Part shown: positions 41,805 to 50,200 of the stretch, piece after piece
Position numbering within the stretch: position 1 is the first letter of the stretch
Layout: every line of letters starts with the position of its first letter
DNA from: Streptomyces griseoruber
GTDB taxonomy: Bacteria > Actinomycetota > Actinomycetes > Streptomycetales > Streptomycetaceae
Direction: 5' to 3'
Length of the DNA: 64,000 bases
Assembly: GCF_001514205.1 (NCBI RefSeq)
Contig: NZ_KQ948767.1
Span: 1 to 64,000, forward strand
Notes under the pieces: generated by a model
The model's database searches: none
Seen by the model: only the letters and a program-made list of their open reading frames with translations
Told to the model about the DNA's origin: nothing
Made by a program: the position numbers and the translations under genes

Positions 41805-42881
41805 TCAGAGCCGCTTCCTGGGGACGGGGGTGATCAGACGGATCCGGGTGCCGGTGGCTGTGCCGGTGGTTGTGGCGGTGACGGTGGCTGTGCCGATGCC
41901 GATGCCGATGCCGATGCCGACGCCGATGCCGATGCCAGGGGCGTCGGCGGTGGGGCTGGCGGGTGTCGAGGCGATGTCCAGGGTGGCCCCGGCGAGCAGG
42001 GCCCGCTCCCGCATGCCGCGGATCCCGGCGCCCTCGCAGGCGGCCTCGATGCCCCGCCCGTCGTCGGCGATCTCCAGCACCACCGCCTCGTCGGCCCGAC
42101 GCAGGCTCACCTCCACCCGGCGCGCGTCCGCGTGGCGGGCCGCGTTGGTCAGACTCTCCTGAGCCACCCGGTACAGCACGAGCTCGCTCTCCTCGCCCAG
42201 CGCGGGCAGATCGGCGTCGAAGCGGCGTACGACATGCAGTCCGGTGTGGGTCGCGAAGTCCTGCGTGAGCGAGGTCAGGGCGCTCACCAGGCCCAGGTCC
42301 TCCAGGACGCCCGGCCGGAGACGGCGTACCAGGCGCCGGACCTCGTCCAGGCTCTCCCGGGTGATCTCCTGGGCCTGCCGAAGGTCCTCGCGCAGCGGCC
42401 CCGGCGCGTCGTCCGCGGCCCGCTTGAGCACCAGCAGGATCGCGGTCATGCTCTGCCCGACCTCGTCGTGCAGTTCCTGGGCGATACGACGCCGCTCCGC
42501 CTCCTGGGCCAGCAGCGCCCGGGCGCTGGAGGTGGCGCGTTCGTGCTCCAGCCGGTCGAGCATGGCGTTGAAGGTCCGGATCAGTTCGGACACCTCGCCG
42601 CCACCGCCACCGCCACCGCCGGCGCCGGGAACGGGCAGCCGCTGCCCCGGCCGCAGCAGGTCGACGGTGGTCATCAGCCGGGTCAGCCGGCCCAGCGGGG
42701 CCAGGCCCCAGCGCAGCAGGGTGCCGGTGGCGACCAGCATGACGGCCAGACCGCCGACGAGGATGACCGCCTCGGTGAGCAGCACCGGCACCGAGACGGT
42801 CACCGGCGCCCACAGCAGCAGCGCCGTGGCGGCGCCCAGCACCAGGGCGTTGAGCCCGAAGATCCGCCAGAACAGCGACAC
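41805..42881 (-). CDS. NarL-type sensor histidine kinase with low-complexity tracts
   Basis: A 358-residue kinase. Two membrane helices (about 8-25 and 30-56), a HAMP-like linker, HisKA_3 with the phospho-acceptor His138 in AQELHDEVGQS, and an HATPase domain (NAARHADARRVEV, DDGRG) are visible. Two oddities are a run of eight glycines (about 88-95) and, near the end, a GIGIGVGIGIG tract encoded by hexanucleotide repeats just before the final strand TRIRLITP. There is almost no extracytoplasmic loop, so sensing is probably within the membrane. It is coupled to the response regulator. Confidence 0.9.
   Translation of the reverse strand: MSLFWRIFGLNALVLGAATALLLWAPVTVSVPVLLTEAVILVGGLAVMLVATGTLLRWGLAPLGRLTRLMTTVDLLRPGQRLPVPGAGGGGGGGGEVSELIRTFNAMLDRLEHERATSSARALLAQEAERRRIAQELHDEVGQSMTAILLVLKRAADDAPGPLREDLRQAQEITRESLDEVRRLVRRLRPGVLEDLGLVSALTSLTQDFATHTGLHVVRRFDADLPALGEESELVLYRVAQESLTNAARHADARRVEVSLRRADEAVVLEIADDGRGIEAACEGAGIRGMRERALLAGATLDIASTPASPTADAPGIGIGVGIGIGIGIGTATVTATTTGTATGTRIRLITPVPRKRL
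41886..41940. repeat. Hexanucleotide tandem repeat inside the kinase gene
   Basis: About eight units of the GCCGAT type (with one GCCGAC and ending variants) lie within the 3' part of the histidine kinase. They encode alternating Gly-Ile on the reverse strand. Copy-number change would stay in frame. Confidence 0.8.
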
Positions 42882-43279
42882 GGGAAAGCTCCTCCTTCAG
42901 GGACCCGACCTCGATCGGCCCTTCGCGCACCTCTTCGCGCACCTCTCATCCGGGCGCGAACCGCCGGACACGGACGTGACCGACCCTTCCCCAGCCTCCT
43001 CCGCCCCGGGGGACGCGGTCGATGGGGCCCGACACCCATTTCCCGCGTCGCGCACCCCCCATCCACCGCCCCGCGCGGTCACCGTGTGGTTACCGCCGTA
43101 CCGGGGCGAATGGGGTCCGCGCCCGATGGGATTCCCCCGCGGCACCGAGCAGAGTCGAACCCGACCCGAGCCGACCCGAGCCGTTCGGTACGGCCGGTGC
43201 TCCACGCCGTCCGTACGGCGGGGCCCGGCCAACCGGTCGGCCACAGCCGCGCCCGCCGCGCCCGGAGAGAGGACCCGTC
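42882..43279. promoter_or_regulatory. Divergent intergenic region, kinase versus DksA-like genes
   Basis: A 398-bp gap between divergently transcribed operons, with no gene recognised. It contains an exact 12-bp tandem duplication (TTCGCGCACCTC at 42922-42933 and 42934-42945) and a GACCCGAGCC repeat around 43158-43180. Promoters for both directions must lie here, and the repeats are candidates for response-regulator binding. Confidence 0.4.
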
Positions 43280-43609
43280 GTGCCGCTCGACACCTCCCAG
43301 ACCGATCCCCGCCCGCTACCGCCCGCCGCACTCGACGCCCGTCGGCGCCTCGAACACGCCCGCAGCAGCCGGATGGCCCAGCTGCGGGCCCTCGACGAGG
43401 CCGGCCGGATCGCGAAGGACCACGTGATGTCCGCCCAGGCGGAGGCGATCCAGCAGGTCCTCAAGGAGATCGACGCGGCGTTCGCCCGTATCGACGACAG
43501 CTCCTACGGCACCTGCCAAGGATGCAGCAGGCCCGTCCCCGCCGAACGCCTGGAGATCCTCCCGTACACCCGGTACTGCGTCGCCTGCCAGCGCCGCGCC
43601 ACCGCCTGA
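43280..43609 (+). CDS. DksA/TraR-family zinc-finger protein 1
   Basis: A 109-residue protein with a coiled-coil-forming N-terminal part and a C4 zinc finger (CQGC and CVAC, 17 residues apart in the DksA manner: YGTCQGCSRPVPAERLEILP). Relatives bind in the RNA polymerase secondary channel or act as stress regulators. The GTG at 43280 follows GAGAGAGGA. It is 71 bp upstream of a second DksA-like gene and divergent from the two-component system. Confidence 0.87.
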   Translation: MPLDTSQTDPRPLPPAALDARRRLEHARSSRMAQLRALDEAGRIAKDHVMSAQAEAIQQVLKEIDAAFARIDDSSYGTCQGCSRPVPAERLEILPYTRYCVACQRRATA

Positions 43610-43680
43610 ACCGCCCCTCTGCCCCCGACCCCCCCCGCCCTGTCCACACGTCTCCCGTCCTGCATACAAGGGGTGAAGTG

Positions 43681-44046
43681 GTGAACCACCAGACCGTCGG
43701 CGACCGTGCCGCACACCTGTCGCCCGAGGACCTCGCCGCGTTGCAGGAGAACCTGCACGAACAGCGCCTGTTCCGCCGGGAACAGCTGCGGCAGATCGCG
43801 GCAGCGCCCCGTACCGGGAGCCCGCCCCGGCACCGTTCCGCCGCACAGACCGAGATACAGGTCAAACTCGCCGCCTCCGCGCGCATGGTCCTCAACGACG
43901 TCGAGGCGGCGCTGCGGCGCATCGCCGAGGGCCGTTACGGCACCTGCCATCTGTGCCGGCGGCCCGTCGGCCGTGAACGCCTGATGATCGTGCCGCAGGC
44001 CCGCTACTGCGCACGCTGCCAGCAGGTGCGGGAGGCCGGAGGATGA
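43681..44046 (+). CDS. DksA/TraR-family zinc-finger protein 2
   Basis: A 121-residue paralogue of the previous gene, with zinc ligands CHLC and CARC in RYGTCHLCRRPVGRERLMIV and the following segment. The N-terminal half is helical (LSPEDLAALQENLHEQRLF). The GTG at 43681 follows AAGGGG. Its stop overlaps the MreB-like start by 4 bp (ATGA), so the two are coupled. Confidence 0.87.
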   Translation: MNHQTVGDRAAHLSPEDLAALQENLHEQRLFRREQLRQIAAAPRTGSPPRHRSAAQTEIQVKLAASARMVLNDVEAALRRIAEGRYGTCHLCRRPVGRERLMIVPQARYCARCQQVREAGG

Positions 44047-44876
44047 CCGCCGTCCGTCGCCTCCGCACCGGCTCCCGCGCCGGGCACCGCCCCTGGCCCC
44101 CGTGCCGGCAGTGCTGCGGTCTCGCTCTCGACCTGGGCAGCGACCGGACCCGGGTCTGGATCGCCGGCCGCCCCACGATCCTCGACATACCCGCGGTCAC
44201 CTTCCCGGGTGCCGGGGCGGCGCACCCGATCCAGCGCGGCGCCGTCATCGACGTCCCCGGAACGGCCCGTACGCTCGACCGGCTGCTCGGCCACCGCCTG
44301 CCCCGGCACCCGCGCCCGCTGGTGGTGGTCACCACGCCGGTACTGGACGGCCCCGCCTACCGGGACCGGGCCCGTAGGGCCGTACAGGTGTTGTGGCCGC
44401 GCGCGGTGCTTTCCGTGTCCACCGCCCGCGCCGTCGCCCTGGCCGCGGACGCCGACCTCACCCGCCCGCTGCTCGTCGTGGACATCGGCGCCCACCTCAC
44501 CGAAGTGGTCCTCCTCGTCGACGGCGCGGTCTTCGACGCCCGTCGCGCCGCGTTGGGCACCACCGACCTCACCTGTGCCGGCGCTCCGGCGGACATCGGC
44601 GAGGCCGTCACCTCCATGATCACCTCGATGCTCCGCCAGGACCGCACCGCCCGCACGGCCGAGGCCCTCGGCCGGGGGCCCCTCCTGGCAGGCGGCGGTG
44701 CCCTGCGCCCCGACCTCGTCGGCCGCCTCGGCGCCGGCCTGCACGCACCCCTGCGGACCGTCCCCGCCCCGCACACCGCCGCGCTCCGCGGCGCCGCCAA
44801 GATCCTCCGAGCCGCACACACCCACCCGTCGACCCGAGGCACGCCACCACCCGGTCCCGCCCTCCGACCCCGCTGA
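44043..44876 (+). CDS. MreB-like actin-fold protein (short)
   Basis: A 277-residue, MreB/Hsp70-class ATPase-like protein, shorter than the 330-345 residues of canonical MreB. The phosphate-1 loop is GLALDLGSDRTRVWIAG, the phosphate-2 block is LLVVDIGAHLTEVVLLVDGA and the adenosine block is GPLLAGGGALRPDLVG. The missing length is mainly in the second subdomain. Linkage to two DksA-like genes suggests a stress or dormancy role rather than ordinary cell-wall placement. A Pro-rich tail follows. Confidence 0.8.
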   Translation: MTAVRRLRTGSRAGHRPWPPCRQCCGLALDLGSDRTRVWIAGRPTILDIPAVTFPGAGAAHPIQRGAVIDVPGTARTLDRLLGHRLPRHPRPLVVVTTPVLDGPAYRDRARRAVQVLWPRAVLSVSTARAVALAADADLTRPLLVVDIGAHLTEVVLLVDGAVFDARRAALGTTDLTCAGAPADIGEAVTSMITSMLRQDRTARTAEALGRGPLLAGGGALRPDLVGRLGAGLHAPLRTVPAPHTAALRGAAKILRAAHTHPSTRGTPPPGPALRPR

Positions 44877-44900
44877 ACCCCGAACCAGCCAATCCCCGAA

Positions 44901-44942
44901 CCCAGAACCCAGAACCCAGAACCCAGAACCCAGAACCCAGAA
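44901..44942. repeat. Six perfect 7-bp tandem repeats (CCCAGAA)
   Basis: Six uninterrupted copies of CCCAGAA follow an imperfect CCCCGAA copy, starting 24 bp after the MreB-like stop codon, in non-coding DNA. The unit is too short for CRISPR, and no spacers exist. Confidence 0.95.
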
Positions 44943-45043
44943 CCACCCTCGCCCTGCGTCTTCTCGTCGTACCGCCGCTGGGCCTGGCCGTCCCGTTCAC
45001 CGCCGGCGACGCCGCCGACCGGCACCACCGCTCATGGGACAGT

Positions 45044-45109
45044 CTCTCCACGACCTCTCGACGATCTCTCCGCGATCTCTCCGCGATCTCTCGGCGACCT
45101 CTCCACGAC
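45044..45109. repeat. Six 11-bp direct repeats upstream of padR
   Basis: Six contiguous units of the consensus CTCTCCRCGAY occupy 45044-45109 and end directly before the -10 region of the PadR gene. The 11-bp period is close to one helical turn, so a protein could bind the same face repeatedly. Confidence 0.85.
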
Positions 45110-45110
45110 C

Positions 45111-45127
45111 TATGTAGACTACGAGTA
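45111..45127 (+). promoter_or_regulatory. Predicted -10 box, PadR operator and leaderless start
   Basis: TAGACT at 45115-45120 fits an actinobacterial -10 (TANNNT) placed seven bases before the ATG at 45127. It is embedded in the small palindrome GTAG-A-CTAC (45114-45122), which would suit autorepression by the encoded PadR protein. Confidence 0.45.
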
Positions 45128-45462
45128 TGGGTAGGGACGGTCCGCGCATGACCCTGCAGACCCAACTGGTGCTGCGGGCATTCCTGGAGGACCCCGCCAC
45201 AGAGCGCTACGGCCTCGAGCTGTGCGAGCTGGCGGGGCTGCCGTCGGGCACGGTCTATCCGATCCTCGCCCGCCTGGAACAAGTCGGCTGGGTGGACGGC
45301 GCCTGGGAGGACCCCGCCGTTCACGAGGGGGCCGGCCGTCCGCGCCGCCGCTTCTACCGGATCACCGAAGACGGTGCCGAGCAGGCCCGGGAGGCCGTCG
45401 CCCGCGCCTACCGGTCCCGCAGACAGCCCCTGCCCGGGTGGGCCGCTCGCCCCGGTCGGTGA
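45127..45462 (+). CDS. PadR-family transcriptional regulator
   Basis: A 111-residue winged-helix regulator. TQLVLRAFLEDPATERYGLE and LCELAGLPSGTVYPILARLE form the helix-turn-helix, the wing is RRRFYRITEDGAEQARE, and only a short C-terminal helix follows. The ATG at 45127 would give a leaderless message. The ATG at 45148 with AGGGACGG upstream is the alternative. The next gene begins 93 bp later on the same strand. Confidence 0.87.
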   Translation: MGRDGPRMTLQTQLVLRAFLEDPATERYGLELCELAGLPSGTVYPILARLEQVGWVDGAWEDPAVHEGAGRPRRRFYRITEDGAEQAREAVARAYRSRRQPLPGWAARPGR

Positions 45463-45555
45463 CCTGCTGCCCGAGCGTGACGCGGCACCCCTCGCGCCCC
45501 GGATCGCATTCCACCGCGCGAACGAAGGCAGACCCACGGGTCTCGCCAGGATGTC

Positions 45556-46233
45556 ATGATCATGGACGTGACTGCGGGCAACGAGATGATCTCCATCCCG
45601 CCGGGGCGGGTGACGCTGTCGGACCGGCGGACGCGGCGCAGTTGGTCGGTCGAGCTCGCGCCCTACCGGCTCGCGGCATTCCCGGTCACCCAGGCGTTGT
45701 ACGCACAGATCACCGGCCGGCGGCCGAGTGCCGCCCAGGGGGACAGGCTGCCCGTCGAGTGCGTCTCCTGGTGGGACGCGGCGCGGTTCTGCAACACCCT
45801 GTCCCGGTGCGACGGGTTCACGCCCGCGTACCACTTCCGTGCCGACGGCGAAGGTGTCGAGTGGGACGAGTCCGCCGACGGGTACCGACTGCCGACCGAA
45901 GCCGAGTGGGAGCACGCCTGCCGTGCCGGTACGACCGGGCCGCACTACGCGCCGCTCGACGAGATCGCCTGGTACCGCGGCAATGCGCACGAGCGCATCC
46001 ACGCCGTGGGCGGCAAACGCCCCAACCCCTGGGGTCTTCACGACATGCTCGGCAACGTCTGGGACTGGTGCTGGGACGTCTACGATGCCGAGGTCTACGG
46101 CACCTACCGGGTACTCCGCGGCGGTGGCTGGTTCGATGAGCACTGGAGTTGCCGGGCCTCTGCGCGGCGCCGCAGCCACCCGAGCTTCCAGGTCGACGAC
46201 GTGGGGTTCCGCATCGCACGCTCCCTCGTGTGA
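45556..46233 (+). CDS. SUMF1/formylglycine-generating-enzyme-fold protein
   Basis: A 225-residue single SUMF1 domain: FPVTQALYAQITGRRPSA, VSWWDAARFCNTLS, YRLPTEAEWEHACRAGT, NPWGLHDMLGNVWDWCWD, and YRVLRGGGWFDEHWSCRASA. In true aerobic formylglycine-generating enzymes two cysteines bind copper in the GGSWxC(x4)C region. Here the first is Asp (GGGWFDEHWSC) and only the second remains, so sulfatase activation is unlikely. No sulfatase gene is nearby. It could be a non-catalytic or differently catalytic member. The start at 45556 is tentative; the ATG at 45562 is an alternative. Confidence 0.85.
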   Translation: MIMDVTAGNEMISIPPGRVTLSDRRTRRSWSVELAPYRLAAFPVTQALYAQITGRRPSAAQGDRLPVECVSWWDAARFCNTLSRCDGFTPAYHFRADGEGVEWDESADGYRLPTEAEWEHACRAGTTGPHYAPLDEIAWYRGNAHERIHAVGGKRPNPWGLHDMLGNVWDWCWDVYDAEVYGTYRVLRGGGWFDEHWSCRASARRRSHPSFQVDDVGFRIARSLV

Positions 46234-46362
46234 CGACCGGTTCCCGCGCGCCGCCGGCCCTCCCGGGACGGGAGTTGACCTGGGGCTGTCGTTTGGATCA
46301 CGCCGCAGACGCGGGGTCCGGCACGCGGCACCGTCGGTACCGGCCCCCCGCTCACCCGGCGC

Positions 46363-46965
46363 TCAGGCCTCCCGCCCCTCGAACAGCAGCCGCGTGAAAT
46401 CGCCGAGCGGCTCCACGATGTCCAGGTCCTGGTCGAGGATCCACTGCAGTTGGAGTCCGCTGAGCACGGCGTGGAACAGGAGCGCCGCGCTCTGCGGACT
46501 GACACCCTCACGGAGTCTGCCGCGGGACTCCTCGTCGGGAAAGCCGTCGGTGAACTGGGCGCGGCTGCGCTCGTAGCGCTCCACGAAGTAGGTGTGCGCC
46601 GGATGGTCCGGCCGTGAGGCCGCGGCCGCGAGCTCGATCCACAGGCGTATCAGCTCGGGGGCCCGCTGGTGGTGGCGGATGAGCTTGCCGAGATAGGGCC
46701 CGAGCTGTTCGGGATCCCCGACCTCCTCCAGGCCCTGCCGCCACTCCTCGGAGTCCCGGTCGGCCAGTACTTCGGCGAGGAGTTCGTCCTTGTTGCGGAA
46801 GTGGTGCAGGAGCCCCGCGTGGGTGATGCCGGCGCGTTCCGCGATGTCGCGCAGCGAGGCCTTGGCGTAACCGTGCTCGGCGAAGCTGTCGCGCGCCGCC
46901 CGTACGATCTCCGCCCTGCGGGCCGGTGTCCTGGCGTACGGTCCCCGCGTTCTGCCCTGGCCCAC
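46363..46965 (-). CDS. TetR-family transcriptional regulator
   Basis: A 200-residue repressor with N-terminal helix-turn-helix (RAEIVRAARDSFAEHGYAKA, LRDIAERAGITHAGLLHHF) and a helical ligand domain ending in LQWILDQDLDIVEPL, the TetR_C group common near sugar and rhamnosidase genes. The GTG at 46965 lies 11 bases after GAGGAGG. It is divergent from the GH78 gene and shares its 236-bp upstream region. Confidence 0.87.
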   Translation of the reverse strand: MGQGRTRGPYARTPARRAEIVRAARDSFAEHGYAKASLRDIAERAGITHAGLLHHFRNKDELLAEVLADRDSEEWRQGLEEVGDPEQLGPYLGKLIRHHQRAPELIRLWIELAAAASRPDHPAHTYFVERYERSRAQFTDGFPDEESRGRLREGVSPQSAALLFHAVLSGLQLQWILDQDLDIVEPLGDFTRLLFEGREA

Positions 46966-47134
46966 GGTGCGCTCACCCTCCTCGACTCGGTGGCTTGGAA
47001 ATCTACCCGACGGGTGGATTCCGATGCCTCCACCGCCCACCCGGTGCCCCCGTTCGTCGACGGCGGGCCCGGCTGGAACGAACCGAACCATTGTGCTCCG
47101 CCCGGCTCATTCGTAAGCTGACCACTTGGAAGGG

Positions 47135-47150
47135 ATTGAAACGTTTCAAT
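47135..47150. promoter_or_regulatory. LacI-type operator palindrome
   Basis: ATTGAAACGTTTCAAT is a perfect 16-bp palindrome with the central CG typical of LacI-family operators, 52 bp before the rhamnosidase start. Two direct GCGTTTCAGC copies follow at 47151-47170. The cognate LacI regulator would be encoded elsewhere; the neighbouring TetR protein is not expected to use this sequence. Confidence 0.7.
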
Positions 47151-47201
47151 GCGTTTCAGCGCGTTTCAGCTTCTCCTTCCGCTCACGAAAGGAACGATCC
47201 C

Positions 47202-50200
47202 GTGGACGAGGACAACAGAAGCGGGCCGAGCCGTCGGCACCTGCTCGGCATCATGACGGCGGCGGCAGCGGGAGCCGCCCTCCCGCTCACCGCCGCGACG
47301 GACGCCTGGGCGTCGGGCGCACGCTCCGCCGCACCGGCGCGGCTGCGGGTCAACCTCCGTACCGCACCGCTGGGCACCGAGACCGCACCGGCCTTCACCT
47401 GGGTGCCTCCGGTCGCCAGGCAGTCCGCCTACGAGATCCAGGTCGGCACCGGCCCCGGCCGGGCGGACGTCTGGCGCAGCGGCCGGGTGGCAGGCTCCCG
47501 CAGCACCGAAGTCCCGTACGGGGGCGGGGCGCTGCGATCGGAGCGGGCGTACCACTGGCGGGTACGGACCTGGGACGAGAAGGGCGTCCGCGGCCCCTGG
47601 AGCGAGTCCGCCACCTGGGAGACCGGTCTGCTGAAGGGCGAGAAGGACTGGTCGGGCGCGCGGTGGATCGGTGGCCGACAGCCGCAGGACCACGACTGGA
47701 AGGACCTGACCGCGACCGTCGTCTTCCGGGGCGGCGCGGACCCCACGAGAGGTCTGTGCCTGCTGCTGCGCGCCGAACCCATCGGCAAGACCTGGGGCGA
47801 GGGCCTGAACTGGGCCATCCGGCAGACCGGCGACGACCTGCACCTGGTCATGAGCACCAGCCACTACGCCGGCAACACCTGGGTCGACGACGGCACCTCC
47901 GAGCCCGACTGGGGCGTGAACCACTACGACCCCCAGAGCGAGACCAACCCCACCACCGCGGGCACCCGCAGCGTCCCCGTCGCCACGGTCGCGCTCCCCG
48001 CCTCGGCCGGTCTGACCAAGGACACCTGGGCCACCCGCGACCACACGGTCCAGGTCAAGGCCCAGGGGCTGACCGTCACCACCACCGTCAACGGGGTCGA
48101 GGTCGACAGCCGCACCCTCACCGGCGACCAGATCCGCCGCCACGGCAGCTTCGGCTTCGCCGGCGGCACCGACGCCACCATCCGCACCGTCAGGGTGACC
48201 GGCACCGGCGCCCCCGACTTCTCCGCCGACCTCACCAGCGGCGCCAACCCCTTCGAGGCCGGCATCGGCACCCTCTCCGGCCTGACCTTCCCGCCCAAGA
48301 ACCCCTACATCCCGTCCAAGAACGCGATCCTCCCCATCGCCAACCCCGCCCCCGTGCTCCGTCGCGCCTTCACCCTGCCCCGGGGCCGCCGCATCGCCGG
48401 GGCCCGGCTGTACCTGAGCGCCGCCGGAAACGTGACCTTCACCGTCAACGGCGACCCGCTCACCGTCGACGGCGGGCCGGCGGCCCGTGACCGCACCAAC
48501 GTGCCCCGCCTCCTGACCGACCAGAGCACCTACGACCGTACGGTCCTCTACGACACCTTCGACGTCACCGCACTGCTGCGGGCCGGCCGCGAGAACGTCG
48601 TCGCCGCCGAACTCGGCCGGGGCTGGTACGGAGTGACGACCCCACAGGAGTGGTACTGGCAGCTGGCCCCCTACAACGGCGCACCCCGTCTGCGCGCGAA
48701 GCTCGTCGTGACGTACACCGACGGCTCCGCCACCACCCTCGTCACCGACAAGGACTGGCTCACCGCGGACGGACCGACGACCTTCGACTCGGTGTACTCC
48801 GGTGAGAAGTACGACGCCCGCCGGGCCGAGGAACTGGGGGAGTGGCGCTCGGCCGACCACCGCACCGGCCGCGACTGGCGTCCGGCCACCGTGCTGATCC
48901 CGCCGGGCAGTTGCTCCGGCCCCTCCCCGAAGTACCACGGAGCGCTCCCCGCCACGACGATTCCCGACGGGTTCAAGCCCGCCGCCGTACGCGCGCACGA
49001 GGCCGAGCCGGTGCTGGTCAACCAGGTTCTCCGCCCGGTGGCCCTCACCGAGACGGCGCCCGGATCCGGCATCTGGGTCCTGGACTACGGCCAGATCGTG
49101 ACCGGCCTCGTCCACCTCTCCCTCACCGGCGTACGCCCCGACAGGGAGGGGCTCACCCTGCGCATCCGTGGCGGCAACCGCGTCACCGGCGGTGACGGCA
49201 CCAGCGCCTCCCCGCTCTCCGTCGAGGAGGAGAACTTCCAGCACGACGCCAACCTCCAGACGCACTACTACACCCTGGGCAGACGGCCGACGCAGACCTG
49301 GGAACAGCAGTTCAGCCACTTCGGCTTCCGCTACCTGGAGGTCATGAACCTCGAGGCCGTCCTCGGACGGGCCCCCGACCTGGAGCGGGACGCGTCCGTC
49401 CTGACCGTCGGCGTCGCCCGCTCCGGCTTCGCCCGCACCGGCACCTTCACCACCGACAACGCCCTGCTCAACCGCCTTCAGCGCAACCTGGAGTGGGCCG
49501 AGCAGAACAACCTCGTCCAGAAGCCCACCGACACCCCCTCCCGCGAGAAGAACGGCTGGACCGGGGACGCCATGGCCAGCTCCGAGTCGGAGTCCCTCAC
49601 CTGGGACGTCAACGCGCTGCTCACCACCTACCTGCGCCACTTCCCCGACACCCAGATCTCCACCGGCCAGCTGCCCATGTTCGTCCCCATCGCCAAGGGC
49701 GGCTACGGCTACGACCACACCCCCGGCTGGAACGCCGCGTGGAAGGCCGTACCGGCCTGGGACTCGGCCTACTTCGTCATCCCGAGGGAGCTGTACGCCT
49801 ACTACGGCAACAGCAGCCTGTTCGAGGAGCTGTACGACCACCAGGACACGCTGCTCAGGTCCTACGAGACGCTGTTCACCGCCGCGAACGACTACAAGTT
49901 CGAGGCCTCGCTCGGCGCCTACTCCGGCGCCGAGGCCCCCGGCAGCAACGCCGTCATCAGCCTCGCCTTCTACATCCACTTCTGCGACTACATGGACGAG
50001 GTGGGCCGCCTCCTGGGCCGCACCGGACGGGCCGCCCACTACGCCCGGTTGGCACGCACCCTGCGCAAGGCGTTCATCGCCAACTACTGGGACGCCTCCC
50101 AGGGCCACTTCACCCAGGGCAGCATCTCCAGCGAGAACACCCTGGCCCTCGCCTTCGACCTGGTGCCCGGCTCGGATCTGGCCCCCGACGACCCCCGCCA

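Noticed and set aside
42132..43427. Forward frame across the kinase and intergenic region
   Set aside because: Antisense to the histidine kinase, low complexity, no start signal.
44901..45109. CRISPR array
   Set aside because: Units of 7 and 11 bp are contiguous with no spacers, so these are simple tandem repeats.
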